From NCBI GenBank assembly GCA_964542915.1, contig CAZIVP010000002.1:310001-374000 (forward strand): a stretch of 64,000 bases of DNA, in the 5' to 3' direction. Below the pieces are notes generated by a model. That model was given only the letters and a program-made list of their open reading frames with translations, was not told the DNA's origin and searched no databases. Source of the DNA: CAZIVP01 sp964542915. Lineage in GTDB: Bacteria; Calditrichota; Calditrichia; Calditrichales; Calditrichaceae. Below are positions 21,122 to 29,508 of the stretch, one piece after another (positions within the stretch are counted from its first letter, which is position 1; every line of letters starts with the position of its first letter). The position numbers and the translations under genes are program-made.

Positions 21122-21341
21122 CGAAGATCGTGAAGACAAAACCACTTACAAAGTGGTTGTAAACCACGAGGAACAATATTCTATCTGGCCGGCCGATCGG
21201 GAAAATCCGCTCGGCTGGAAAGACGCCGGCAAAGCGGGAAGCAAACAGGAATGTCTCGATTATATTAAAGAAGTCTGGACCGATATGCGTCCCCTAAGCC
21301 TGCGTAAAAAAATGGAAGAACAACAAAAATCGGATTCGTAG
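21114..21341 (+). CDS. mbtH: MbtH-like protein
   Basis: This 75-residue protein belongs to the MbtH family, small partners that bind NRPS adenylation domains and help them fold or become active. The family signature is complete: N-H-E-E-Q-Y-S-I-W-P near residue 17, then NPLGW, and WTDMRPLSL near the C-terminus. Length matches the family. It overlaps the exporter gene by 8 nt (ATGAGTAA), so both are likely made from one transcript. It most likely serves the six adenylation domains upstream. Confidence in the family is very high. Which of the domains depend on it cannot be read from sequence. Confidence 0.97.
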   Translation: MSNEDREDKTTYKVVVNHEEQYSIWPADRENPLGWKDAGKAGSKQECLDYIKEVWTDMRPLSLRKKMEEQQKSDS

Positions 21342-21373
21342 CGGAACGAATGATTGTTGCAATGGAGTTTGCT

Positions 21374-21403
21374 ATGAGCACGGGATTAATCCTGTGCTCT
21401 CAT
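21374..21403. repeat. Inverted repeat (hairpin) between mbtH and the type II thioesterase
   Basis: GAGCACGGGAT at 21376-21386 pairs with ATCCTGTGCTC at 21389-21399, with one G-T pair and a 2-nt centre. The arms extend outward to ATG/CAT with one bulged base. No T-run follows, so this is not a typical intrinsic terminator. It may be an mRNA stability hairpin or attenuator inside the operon. It would cover the in-frame ATG at 21402, which supports translation starting at 21444 instead. Confidence 0.55.
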
Positions 21404-21443
21404 GTTCAACATAGTGTTTGTATCATCAAAAATTGGCGTCATT

Positions 21444-22214
21444 ATGGTTGAAACGGTTAAACGCGACCGATGGGTAGTCATACCGAAATGGAATCCACAA
21501 GCCCGGCTGCGGCTCATTTGTCTGCCTTATGCCGGCGGCAACAGCAACGCTTTTCGCTCATGGGCGCAATATTTATCTCCAAGTGTTGAACTTTGTAATA
21601 TCGAACTGCCGGGCCGCGGTTTTCGTCTGGCGGAAGATCTTTATCGTAATATAAAGCCGCTCATCAGAGATTTGGCAGCGGGCATAAAACCTTATTTGGA
21701 TAAACCGTTCGCCATCTTCGGCCATAGTATGGGGGCATTAACCGGTTTCGAGTTGACCCATCGATTATTAGAGGATTACGGACGCAAGCCCGTCCATCTT
21801 TTTTTATCGGGACGCGGTGCACCCCATCTTGCCAGCCGGGAAGAGCCTATTCACCATTTACCCGAGAATGACTTTGTGGAGAAGATAAAAAATTATAACG
21901 GCACGCCCGGCGAGGTGCTGCAACATGAAGAACTGATGAATCTGATGGTACCAATCTTACGCGCCGATTTCGAAGTTTGTGAAACCTATGAATACACCGC
22001 GAAGGAAGCACAATTGGATGTGCCGTTAACCGTCTTTGGCGGTTTAAAGGATGAGAGCGCACTGCGGGAGGATTTAGAGTCGTGGAAGGATTATACCCGC
22101 GGTTCTTTCAACGTTCGTATGTTTCCCGGCGATCATTTCTATTTATTATCCACAGAAAAACTTTTAGTGGAAACGATCCTTCGGGATATCAATAATCATT
22201 TCAAACTGGGGTAA
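21444..22214 (+). CDS. Type II thioesterase (NRPS editing thioesterase)
   Basis: This is a free-standing alpha/beta hydrolase of about 256 residues that removes wrong or stalled acyl groups from carrier domains. Family features are LRLICLPYAGG near the N-terminus, the nucleophile motif GHSMGA, the downstream SGRGAPHL motif, and a C-terminal catalytic histidine in PGDHFYLL. The ATG at 21402 would add 14 residues unlike the family and sits in a hairpin, so the start at 21444 is chosen. Neither start has a strong ribosome binding site. The gene lies in the NRPS operon order and is followed 8 nt later by the phosphopantetheinyl transferase gene. The function is well supported by family and context. 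Confidence 0.93.
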   Translation: MVETVKRDRWVVIPKWNPQARLRLICLPYAGGNSNAFRSWAQYLSPSVELCNIELPGRGFRLAEDLYRNIKPLIRDLAAGIKPYLDKPFAIFGHSMGALTGFELTHRLLEDYGRKPVHLFLSGRGAPHLASREEPIHHLPENDFVEKIKNYNGTPGEVLQHEELMNLMVPILRADFEVCETYEYTAKEAQLDVPLTVFGGLKDESALREDLESWKDYTRGSFNVRMFPGDHFYLLSTEKLLVETILRDINNHFKLG

Positions 22215-22222
22215 TCCGATCG

Positions 22223-22972
22223 TTGGCCGCGTGGCAAAAACCATCAATCGAAATTTTTCAACGGTTCACCGGCATCCACATTTGGCGGATTTCGTTGGAA
22301 TTAAATGATGAACGGCGGCGATGGCTGGCAAATATGTTAGATAAAAATGAATGGAAACGGGCGGATCGGTTTCGTTTTAAAAAAGACCGATTGCATTTTA
22401 TCGCAGCACGCGGCCAACTCAAATGGCTATTATCTCAATATTTAAACCGCAGCCCCGAGGATGTTCAATTTGAATATAATGCTTACGGCAAGCCTTATTT
22501 GGCATCGGGAGCTGTTTTCTTTAATATATCCCATTCACATCAAATGGGACTGATTGCCGTTCATAAAACCGGTAAGATTGGCGTCGATATTGAATGGAAA
22601 CGACCGGATTTTGAAGCCATTAAATTAGCGCATCGCTTCTTTTCCGAGTATGAATACCGTTCCCTGCTTGAACTACCGGAAGAGCAACAACGCGATGGAT
22701 TTTTCAATTGCTGGGCCAGAAAAGAATCGTTTATCAAGGCCGTCGGTTTGGGACTAAGCCTGCCGCTTAAATCGTTCGATGTCTCCTTAAAACCGAATTG
22801 CGAGGCTGCATTATTGCAGGTACGACATAACGACTACAATAAGAATGACTGGCAGTTGTTCGCCATACCTGCCGATTCTCACTATGCAGCAGCGGCCGTA
22901 GCCAAAAAGCCGATCGCCGGAATTACATTTTACGATTTAACGGAAGCTCACTTAGCAGCCTTATCAATTTAA
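22223..22972 (+). CDS. Sfp-type 4'-phosphopantetheinyl transferase
   Basis: The enzyme moves phosphopantetheine from coenzyme A to the serine of carrier domains, converting the synthetases to the active holo form. The Sfp-type signature is clear: FNISHSH, GVDIEWKRP (magnesium-binding acidic residues) and WARKESFIKAVGLGL. Its 249 residues fit the Sfp rather than the shorter AcpS class. The start is TTG at 22223 with a GGGG run at 22208-22211 (11-nt spacer). It lies 8 nt after the type II thioesterase stop. The six PCP serines in the two synthetases are the obvious targets. Confidence 0.95.
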   Translation: MAAWQKPSIEIFQRFTGIHIWRISLELNDERRRWLANMLDKNEWKRADRFRFKKDRLHFIAARGQLKWLLSQYLNRSPEDVQFEYNAYGKPYLASGAVFFNISHSHQMGLIAVHKTGKIGVDIEWKRPDFEAIKLAHRFFSEYEYRSLLELPEEQQRDGFFNCWARKESFIKAVGLGLSLPLKSFDVSLKPNCEAALLQVRHNDYNKNDWQLFAIPADSHYAAAAVAKKPIAGITFYDLTEAHLAALSI

Positions 22973-23016
22973 ATTTTTAGATGCTTTCGACGATTTAACA
23001 ATTACAACAAGAAATA

Positions 23017-23034
23017 AATATTCTTCAGAATATT
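23017..23034. repeat. Perfect palindrome upstream of the first sulfotransferase
   Basis: AATATTCT and AGAATATT form 8-bp arms around a 2-nt centre (TC). It ends just before the ribosome binding site GAGGTGA of the sulfotransferase gene at 23045. It may be an operator or an mRNA hairpin. No regulator gene is present in the cluster, so the binding protein is unknown. Confidence 0.5.
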
Positions 23035-23044
23035 GAGGTGACGA

Positions 23045-24127
23045 ATGGAAATCCTGATGGGCTTTAACCCGACGAACCTCTGGAAGCTGTTCCGGGATAA
23101 TCGCTTTGCTATCCACCCAAAATATTATTCCAAGGTTTTACCGCTTCTTTTCTTTGCAACACGCAACGCTATTTATGGCCGCAAGGAAAACGCCGTTTAT
23201 GGTAACGATGTAAATTCGGTGCACATTGAACATCCGCCGATTTTTATCCTTGGCCATTGGAGAAGCGGTACCTCCTTTTTTCATCGTTTACTTACCCTTG
23301 ACGAGCAGTTCAACTACCCTAATGTTTTTCAAATTTACAACCCCCATACATTCTTATATACCGAATCCTTATTACAGGACAAACTTGACAAACAGGATGC
23401 TGAAAAACGTCCCATGGATAATATGGCAATCAAATACAGCGATCCGGGCGAAGAAGAGTTTGCCGTTGCTGCCTTCAGTGTCAAATCCCCGGTTCTCAGT
23501 TGGTCGTTTCCTAAAAATAGTCATCATTACGACCGCTATATTACGCTTAAAGATATTACGGAAGAGGAACGTACGCTATGGAAACAGCATTTTTTAACGT
23601 TCCTGAAAAAACTAACCGTAAAGGATAAACGTCCGCTTGTATTAAAATCGCCCGCCAACACCGGACGTATTAAGACATTGCTCGAACTTTTCCCAGAAGC
23701 TCGGTTCATTCACATTCATCGCAATCCATACCACGTTTATCAATCGACGATGAAGCTTTATGAAAAAACGGTTCAACGGTTTTATTTGCAAAAATTTAAA
23801 CACGATAAACTCTCGGATGAAATTATACATCGTTATCGACTGCTCTACGACAGCTATCTGGAAGATTATAAACTTATCCCGGATAAGCATTTTTTTGAAG
23901 TGAGCTTCGAGCAATTGGAAAACGATTTTGAAGGAACGTTTGCCAATATATATGAGCAGTTAGGATGGAGGAATAATTTCGACGCATTCAAATCTTATTT
24001 ACATGCCTATTTACAGCAACAAAAGGATTACAAGAAAAATACGTATCCGGATCTTAACACCTTTACCAAAAATAAAATAGCCGAACAATGGCAGCCCTTC
24101 TTCAAAGAATGGAATTATTCAATTTAG
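23045..24127 (+). CDS. PAPS-dependent sulfotransferase family protein (first of tandem pair)
   Basis: This 360-residue protein is predicted to move a sulfuryl group from PAPS to a hydroxyl or amine. The 5'-phosphosulfate loop is FILGHWRSGTSFFHRLL near residues 67-83. The 3'-phosphate site is HIHRNPYHVYQS near 225-236. Both are typical of the bacterial Sulfotransfer_3 type. A ribosome binding site GAGGTGA precedes the ATG with a short spacer. The gene starts 72 nt after the phosphopantetheinyl transferase, on the same strand, and a close paralogue follows. The substrate is not evident. The neighbouring NRPS product, which may contain tyrosine, is a reasonable candidate, but a lipid or glycan substrate cannot be excluded. 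Confidence 0.88.
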   Translation: MEILMGFNPTNLWKLFRDNRFAIHPKYYSKVLPLLFFATRNAIYGRKENAVYGNDVNSVHIEHPPIFILGHWRSGTSFFHRLLTLDEQFNYPNVFQIYNPHTFLYTESLLQDKLDKQDAEKRPMDNMAIKYSDPGEEEFAVAAFSVKSPVLSWSFPKNSHHYDRYITLKDITEEERTLWKQHFLTFLKKLTVKDKRPLVLKSPANTGRIKTLLELFPEARFIHIHRNPYHVYQSTMKLYEKTVQRFYLQKFKHDKLSDEIIHRYRLLYDSYLEDYKLIPDKHFFEVSFEQLENDFEGTFANIYEQLGWRNNFDAFKSYLHAYLQQQKDYKKNTYPDLNTFTKNKIAEQWQPFFKEWNYSI

Positions 24128-24241
24128 GGATCGATTCATTAAATACGATTACCATTCGTGATTTATGACATTATTCACAAAACCGATTCCACCATATTTA
24201 TTGTATTATTAAGTTATTATGAATTATACAGGGTTTCTTAC

Positions 24242-25324
24242 ATGGATAGTATCATCGGTATTACCATTGGCGACTGGATTACACTTTTAAAACAAAACCG
24301 GTTTCGCATCCATATTGCCTATACGGGTAAAAGTGCATTTGTGACCTGGCGAAGTTTGAATAATAGTTTGCAAAAACGAAAAGAGGAAGACGCATACGGA
24401 GAGGCCATACGGAAGTCCGATCCGGTTAAACCGCCGGTATTCATTCTTGGTCATTGGCGAAGCGGAACCACATATCTACACACGTTACTGTCCAATGATT
24501 CGCAATTTGCTTACCCTAATCTGTTTGAAATCCGTAATCCCCATACGTTTCTCTCTTACCAGGCATTGTTCGAAAAACGTCTCGAAATTTACAAGGCGCA
24601 AAAACGGATGATGGATAACATGCATATGGCTCTGGACAGCCCGAGCGAAGAGGAATTTGCCCTTGCCATACTCTCCCTGAAAAGTCCGTTACTGGGCTGG
24701 ATGTTCCCCAGCAAACAAAATTACTACGATCGTTATGTTACGTTTGATGGTGTTCCACAAGAGGACATTGATTCCTGGAAAGAATGGTATCGTTTTTATC
24801 TGAATAAAATAACATATAAATACAAAAAACAATTGTTGCTCAAATCGCCGCTAAATACGGCCCGTATCAAATTACTGCTTGAGATGTTTCCCGAGGCTAA
24901 GTTTATACACATTCACCGCAATCCTTTTCATGTATTTCAATCCACGAAAAAGCTCTATCAAACGGCCGTTCGGGCATCCGAATTTCAAAAAGTCAAACGC
25001 AAAAAGCTTACGCAATATATTCTCCGGCAATATACGCAAATTTATGATACTTTTTTCCGCACTTATGCCTCTATTCCAAATAATAACTTTATAGACATCG
25101 CGTTCGAAGATTTAGAAAGCGATGCGGAGAAGACGATCGCTAACATTTACGAGCAGCTTCAATTAGGCGATTTTGAAAAGATGCAGCCCGCTCTCAGGCG
25201 CTATCTGGATTCACAGAAACGTTACAGCAAAAATCAGTATGCGACGTTGAACAAAGAGCTTGAAGAAACATTAGCCCAACAATGGCAACCTTATTTTAAA
25301 GCCTGGAATTATTCCCTCGACTAG
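24242..25324 (+). CDS. PAPS-dependent sulfotransferase family protein (second of tandem pair)
   Basis: This is a paralogue of the preceding gene with the same length (360 residues) and the same landmarks: FILGHWRSGTTYLHTLL (5'-phosphosulfate loop), the segment NPHTFLSYQALFEKRLE, PSEEEFALA, LLLKSPLNTARIK, and HIHRNPFHVFQST (3'-phosphate site). Both proteins end with an almost identical QWQPYFKAWNYS segment. The reading frame extends upstream to a GTG at 24158, but that start has no ribosome binding site. The ATG at 24242 follows an AGGG with good spacing and aligns with the start of the first paralogue, so it is preferred. The pair likely arose by tandem duplication and then diverged, which suggests two substrates or two positions. 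Confidence 0.87.
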   Translation: MDSIIGITIGDWITLLKQNRFRIHIAYTGKSAFVTWRSLNNSLQKRKEEDAYGEAIRKSDPVKPPVFILGHWRSGTTYLHTLLSNDSQFAYPNLFEIRNPHTFLSYQALFEKRLEIYKAQKRMMDNMHMALDSPSEEEFALAILSLKSPLLGWMFPSKQNYYDRYVTFDGVPQEDIDSWKEWYRFYLNKITYKYKKQLLLKSPLNTARIKLLLEMFPEAKFIHIHRNPFHVFQSTKKLYQTAVRASEFQKVKRKKLTQYILRQYTQIYDTFFRTYASIPNNNFIDIAFEDLESDAEKTIANIYEQLQLGDFEKMQPALRRYLDSQKRYSKNQYATLNKELEETLAQQWQPYFKAWNYSLD

Positions 25325-25379
25325 GAACTGCCGAATGCGTCGCCTTTAAATTGAGGAATAATTTTTGTAAGTTATCCGC

Positions 25380-26360
25380 ATGGAAACACTAAAAAAAGCG
25401 TTTTTATGCATCACTTGGCTTTTGATAATACAGTCCTGTGATGCACCGAGAGAAAATCCATTCGATCCGGATGCGGATAACTACAGGGCGCCTTATGTTT
25501 CTACGGTTTTCATCCAAGAAAAGATGCTGCCGCACCAAGGCATCCCCGGCGTTACGTTAATTGAAAAACAACTGCAACTGTTCGGTGAAACCGATGCGAG
25601 CGGGATGGTAAAATGGCAACATGAACGCATCGACTCCATTACGATCACCGCTAACCGTGCGGATTTTTTCACAAAAACAACCTCATTCGAATTAACCGGC
25701 GCTGAAAACACTTTTGATGTCTATCTTAACGCAAAGCCAATCATCGAATCTCTGGATTTCTTTTCAAAATTAACAAATGCGCCCGATCCGTTTGGGCAAG
25801 TCATAACGCTTACGATTAATGCCACCGTCACAGACCCCGATGGCACCGGTGATATTGTGATTATATATATTCAGGATGAATCGGATACATTCAAAGATAC
25901 CCTGTCGGTTGAAAATTCATTTCAAAACAGCTACGAATGTACGTTTGATTTATCCGCCATTTCCAATGACCTGACCGCTTCTTCGATTTTGGAACATAAC
26001 TTCCGGTTATACGTGAGAAATCCAGGAAACGACAGCATCGTGAGTGCGCCTTTTTCAATCAAGCGCGTTATTGACTACGTGCCGATACTAAACAAGCCCG
26101 GCGACGGCGCGGTTGAAACGGACTCGATTTTGTTTGAATGGGAAAAAATTGATTTAGACTTTGACTTTAAACTTAATGTGGTCTTAACACCGCAATATTC
26201 CGGAGAGGAAGTTAGGCGCTTTAACATTACCCCGGCGGATACAACCGCCTTTGTTTTGCAAGAAACCATTCCGGACGGACGATATTTCTGGCAGCTTGAA
26301 ATTATCGATAATTTGGGAAATATCTGTATATCCGACTTTGAAAACTTTCGTTATGAGTAA
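25380..26360 (+). CDS. Predicted lipoprotein with fibronectin III-like fold
   Basis: This is a 326-residue exported protein. Residues 1-20 form a lipoprotein signal ending in LIIQSC, with Cys20 as the lipidation site. The mature N-terminus contains ENPFDPD, which is common in FCB-group lipoproteins of unknown role. The rest is beta-rich, with a central carboxypeptidase-regulatory-like segment and a C-terminal part (KPGDGAVETDSILFEWE, then GRYFWQLEIID) that looks like a fibronectin type III-like domain. It overlaps the downstream sigma-54 activator gene by 8 nt and probably forms an operon with it and the kinase. It could be the envelope sensor or anchor of that system, but this is inference from context only. 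Confidence 0.75.
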   Translation: METLKKAFLCITWLLIIQSCDAPRENPFDPDADNYRAPYVSTVFIQEKMLPHQGIPGVTLIEKQLQLFGETDASGMVKWQHERIDSITITANRADFFTKTTSFELTGAENTFDVYLNAKPIIESLDFFSKLTNAPDPFGQVITLTINATVTDPDGTGDIVIIYIQDESDTFKDTLSVENSFQNSYECTFDLSAISNDLTASSILEHNFRLYVRNPGNDSIVSAPFSIKRVIDYVPILNKPGDGAVETDSILFEWEKIDLDFDFKLNVVLTPQYSGEEVRRFNITPADTTAFVLQETIPDGRYFWQLEIIDNLGNICISDFENFRYE

Positions 26361-27846
26361 AAACAAACAAGAACAACAGAATTACGACAAAATCACGCCG
26401 CGTCATCTGCATGCCATTAATGATATTAACAATAAAATGGCTGAAGTCGATGACGAACATACGATTCTGGAAATCATATTAGATGCCCTGATTGCAGAGA
26501 CCGGCGCCGAAGTTGGGGCGTTTATCCAATATGATGAGCGTGAAGATGCATTGAAGCCCAGGACGATTAAAACCTGCCAGGGCGTTGATGAACGTAATGT
26601 TGCCTTCTCAAAAACGATCTTCCGACGGGTGTTGGATACAAAGGAAGCCGTCTTATCCTTCGATACCCAGAGCGATGAAAATATCAAGGGAACCCGGAGC
26701 GTCATTATCAATCAAATTCATGCAATTTTGGCGTTTCCTTTGCTTATCAAAAACATCGTATACGGAATCATGTACTTCGACAGCCGTCGTAACCGGCAAG
26801 GTTTTAATGAAGCCGCACGCCAATTCTTATCCTTTTTCGCACCGATTGCTTCCCTGACGCTTGAACAAATCCTCAATAAGCGTGCGTTCGAAAATGAAAA
26901 CGTTTTGTTGAAAAACCGTTTGGAGAGTGTCGAACCGGTTCCCAATATGGTAGGCAACTCACCTGCCATGAAACAACTTTATCGTTTGATCCACAAGGTG
27001 GCCGGCTCGGATGCTTCCATCATTATAACCGGCGAAAACGGAACAGGAAAAGACTTGGTAGCCCGGGCCATCCATGAATTGAGCCCGCGAAAAGATAAGC
27101 CATTCATAGCGCAATATATAGGGAGCATTCCGTCAACCATTTTGGAAAGCGAGCTCTTTGGATACAAAAGAGGCGCATTCACAGGCGCCAACGCAGATAA
27201 AATCGGGCTTTTCGAGGCGGTCAATAATGGCACCCTCTTTTTGGACGAAATCGGCGACCTGAGCCCTGAACTGCAGGCAAAATTGTTGCGTGTACTCCAG
27301 AACCGAGAAATTAAACGGCTGGGTGAAAACACGGTACGTTATGTGGATGTGCGTATTTTAGCCGCAACGAATAGAGATCTGGTTAAAATGGTGAAAGAAG
27401 GCTCCTTCCGACAGGATTTATACTATCGTCTGAATGTCGTCAACATCAATGTACCTGCGTTAAGGGAGCGTAAGCAGGATATTCCTTTGCTGGTTGAACA
27501 TTTACTGAATAAGGAAAACGAACAAGAGCCTTTGACCATTAGTAAAGAGGCCATGAAAAAATTGATGAACTATCATTGGCCGGGTAATGTGCGTCAACTG
27601 GAAAATATTATAAAGCGCGCATCCATTCTTGCTGTTGATAACACCATTGAAGAAGGTGATATTGAGTTCGATGATATGGAATCGGACATGATTAGCGAGC
27701 ATTACACGGCAACCCTCGAAGAATTGAAAAACGCGATCATAAAACAACGCATCGAATATTTTAACGGCAACAAAACCCGGGCCGCTAAAAGTTTAAATAT
27801 CTCTCTCAGATCTCTGCAAGCCAAAGCAAAAGAATTGGGAATCTGA
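26353..27846 (+). CDS. Sigma-54-dependent transcriptional activator (GAF-AAA+-Fis)
   Basis: This 497-residue bacterial enhancer-binding protein uses ATP to open sigma-54 promoters. Residues 1-200 hold a GAF-like sensor domain rather than a receiver. The AAA+ core follows, with Walker A GENGTGKD at 227-234, the sigma-54 contact loop GAFTGA at 274-279, Walker B as GTLFLDEIGDL and the motif NWPGNVRQLE-like HWPGNVRQLE. The last 25 residues form a Fis-type helix-turn-helix (NKTRAAKSLNIS). The start is ATG 26353, which overlaps the lipoprotein stop. The longer open frame from 26251 lies inside the lipoprotein gene. A sigma-54 type promoter at 30430 lies downstream in the same block and is the likely target. 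The kinase gene starts 6 nt after the stop, so phosphorylation of this activator by the kinase is plausible. Confidence 0.95.
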   Translation: MSKNKQEQQNYDKITPRHLHAINDINNKMAEVDDEHTILEIILDALIAETGAEVGAFIQYDEREDALKPRTIKTCQGVDERNVAFSKTIFRRVLDTKEAVLSFDTQSDENIKGTRSVIINQIHAILAFPLLIKNIVYGIMYFDSRRNRQGFNEAARQFLSFFAPIASLTLEQILNKRAFENENVLLKNRLESVEPVPNMVGNSPAMKQLYRLIHKVAGSDASIIITGENGTGKDLVARAIHELSPRKDKPFIAQYIGSIPSTILESELFGYKRGAFTGANADKIGLFEAVNNGTLFLDEIGDLSPELQAKLLRVLQNREIKRLGENTVRYVDVRILAATNRDLVKMVKEGSFRQDLYYRLNVVNINVPALRERKQDIPLLVEHLLNKENEQEPLTISKEAMKKLMNYHWPGNVRQLENIIKRASILAVDNTIEEGDIEFDDMESDMISEHYTATLEELKNAIIKQRIEYFNGNKTRAAKSLNISLRSLQAKAKELGI

Positions 27847-27852
27847 ACTTTC

Positions 27853-29508
27853 ATGGAAACAATCGGAAATTACAACATCCGTGAAACCATTGCCGAACAC
27901 GGGCCGTTTAGCGTCTATTTAGCGGAGCACCAAAAACTGCGCCGCAAAACGCTTCTTAAAGTTTATAAGGGCGGCGATCGTAGCTTAATCGAACGTTTTG
28001 AACGCGAAGCCAGGATTGTAGCGGATATCAATAACGAAGCGGTTGTTGAAATCTACGATTTCGGTGAAAGCGAAGGTAAGTTTTTCATTTCCATGGAGTA
28101 TGTAGAGGGAAGCAATTTACACGACTTTCTGCAGGCCAACCACCGTTTAAATAATGAGACTATTATTGAGCTGGCAGGCAAAATTGCACTCAGCGTTTCG
28201 GCTTTACACAACATGGGCTATGTTCATCGTGACCTTAAGCCTGAGAACATCATGGTGGACCCGAACCATGACATTAAATTAACCGATTTTGGGATATCTT
28301 TACACGCCTCCTTAAACCGTTTAACATCCGAAGACGCCCTGGTCGGTACACCGATGTACATGTCCCCCGAACAAATCAACAATGTAACCCTGACGCCCGC
28401 CAGCGACGTGTTTGCCCTCGGCATTATATTTTATCAGATAGCAACCGGCACACATCCCTTTGAAGCAAACCAATACGGAGAAATTTTTTCAAGAATACTC
28501 GCATACGATCCACCGAATATACATGAGGTCAATGAACATCTCCCGCTCTGGTTTTCAAAATTAGTAAAATCCATGTTATCGAAAGAGCCGCACCAGCGTC
28601 CCAAAGATGCCGACGCCGTACTTAGCGCGATTCGAAACCATGTTGACGATCAAACAAAATTTTCATTTTATAAAAACCAATCCAGCCCTCGAAACGGGAG
28701 AAAACAAAACATCCGTTTAAAGCAAACCATCATTGTTATTCTGATCTTCCTCGCCGTTCTGGGCGGAGGATATTTTGTGTTTGATGATCAGATCGCTAAC
28801 CGCATGTTTCCCGGCGAGCCTGCTCTAATAACGGATAGCCTTCATCGCAATGATTCCATGAATCGACCATTGGCAAATATATCCAAAATTAAAGAAAGCT
28901 CCCCCGATCCACTATCAAAGTATTCCGAACCCGACGATAACGAAACAAAAAAGACAGATGTTCAACAACCTTTAAAGGATTCACTTTTTTCGAACGAGAA
29001 CTTACCCGAAGTTCACCCGGACAGCAACCTTATATTAAAGGATGAAAAAACAAGTCTTTTTATCCGAACCGTACCCTGGTGTGATATTTACATCAACTAC
29101 CAATACATAGAGCAAACGCCGATCAAAGAACCCATCCCTATAAAGGCGGGACAGTATGTAATTGGTTTGCAGAATCCAAACTATCCTTCTTATTCCGATA
29201 GTATCACCATCCGGCCAAACCGGAAGAATGTGTTTACCTATTATTTAGATTCATTGTTTTATCGTTTGGAGTTGGAAGTGGTACCATGGGGTAAGGTTTA
29301 CATCGATAACAAATTGATAGGTACCACCCCGTTAAAAGAACCTGTATATCTATCCCGAGAAGATCATCCCATACGCATTGTACATGATTATTTTGGCACG
29401 CTTTATGATACATTACAATGGAGCGGCGAGTCCCATATCAAACGAACGATTGTACTGAACGACCGCAATACGGCTACGATGAACAAAGAAAACGGGAAAA
29501 ATCCATGA
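27853..29508 (+). CDS. Membrane Ser/Thr protein kinase with C-terminal PEGA domains
   Basis: This 551-residue Hanks-type kinase has its catalytic domain at residues 8-265, with HRDLKPEN (Asp127), DFG near 145 and GTPMYMSPEQ in the activation segment. A single transmembrane helix lies near 291-312, so the kinase faces the cytoplasm. The periplasmic part has a linker rich in Ser, Asp and Pro, then two PEGA-type beta domains (about 396-470 and 475-545, with parallel motifs VPWCDIYINYQYI and VPWGKVYIDNKLI). The glycine-rich loop is unusual: AEHGPFSVY keeps only one glycine, although the ATP lysine (K36) is present. The gene sits 6 nt after the sigma-54 activator and shares ATGA with the next gene. 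It probably couples an envelope signal to the activator, but targets are not proven by sequence. Confidence 0.92.
   Translation: METIGNYNIRETIAEHGPFSVYLAEHQKLRRKTLLKVYKGGDRSLIERFEREARIVADINNEAVVEIYDFGESEGKFFISMEYVEGSNLHDFLQANHRLNNETIIELAGKIALSVSALHNMGYVHRDLKPENIMVDPNHDIKLTDFGISLHASLNRLTSEDALVGTPMYMSPEQINNVTLTPASDVFALGIIFYQIATGTHPFEANQYGEIFSRILAYDPPNIHEVNEHLPLWFSKLVKSMLSKEPHQRPKDADAVLSAIRNHVDDQTKFSFYKNQSSPRNGRKQNIRLKQTIIVILIFLAVLGGGYFVFDDQIANRMFPGEPALITDSLHRNDSMNRPLANISKIKESSPDPLSKYSEPDDNETKKTDVQQPLKDSLFSNENLPEVHPDSNLILKDEKTSLFIRTVPWCDIYINYQYIEQTPIKEPIPIKAGQYVIGLQNPNYPSYSDSITIRPNRKNVFTYYLDSLFYRLELEVVPWGKVYIDNKLIGTTPLKEPVYLSREDHPIRIVHDYFGTLYDTLQWSGESHIKRTIVLNDRNTATMNKENGKNP

Noticed and set aside
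21402..21443. Earlier start for the type II thioesterase
   Set aside because: It lies in a hairpin, adds 14 non-family residues, and has no ribosome binding site.
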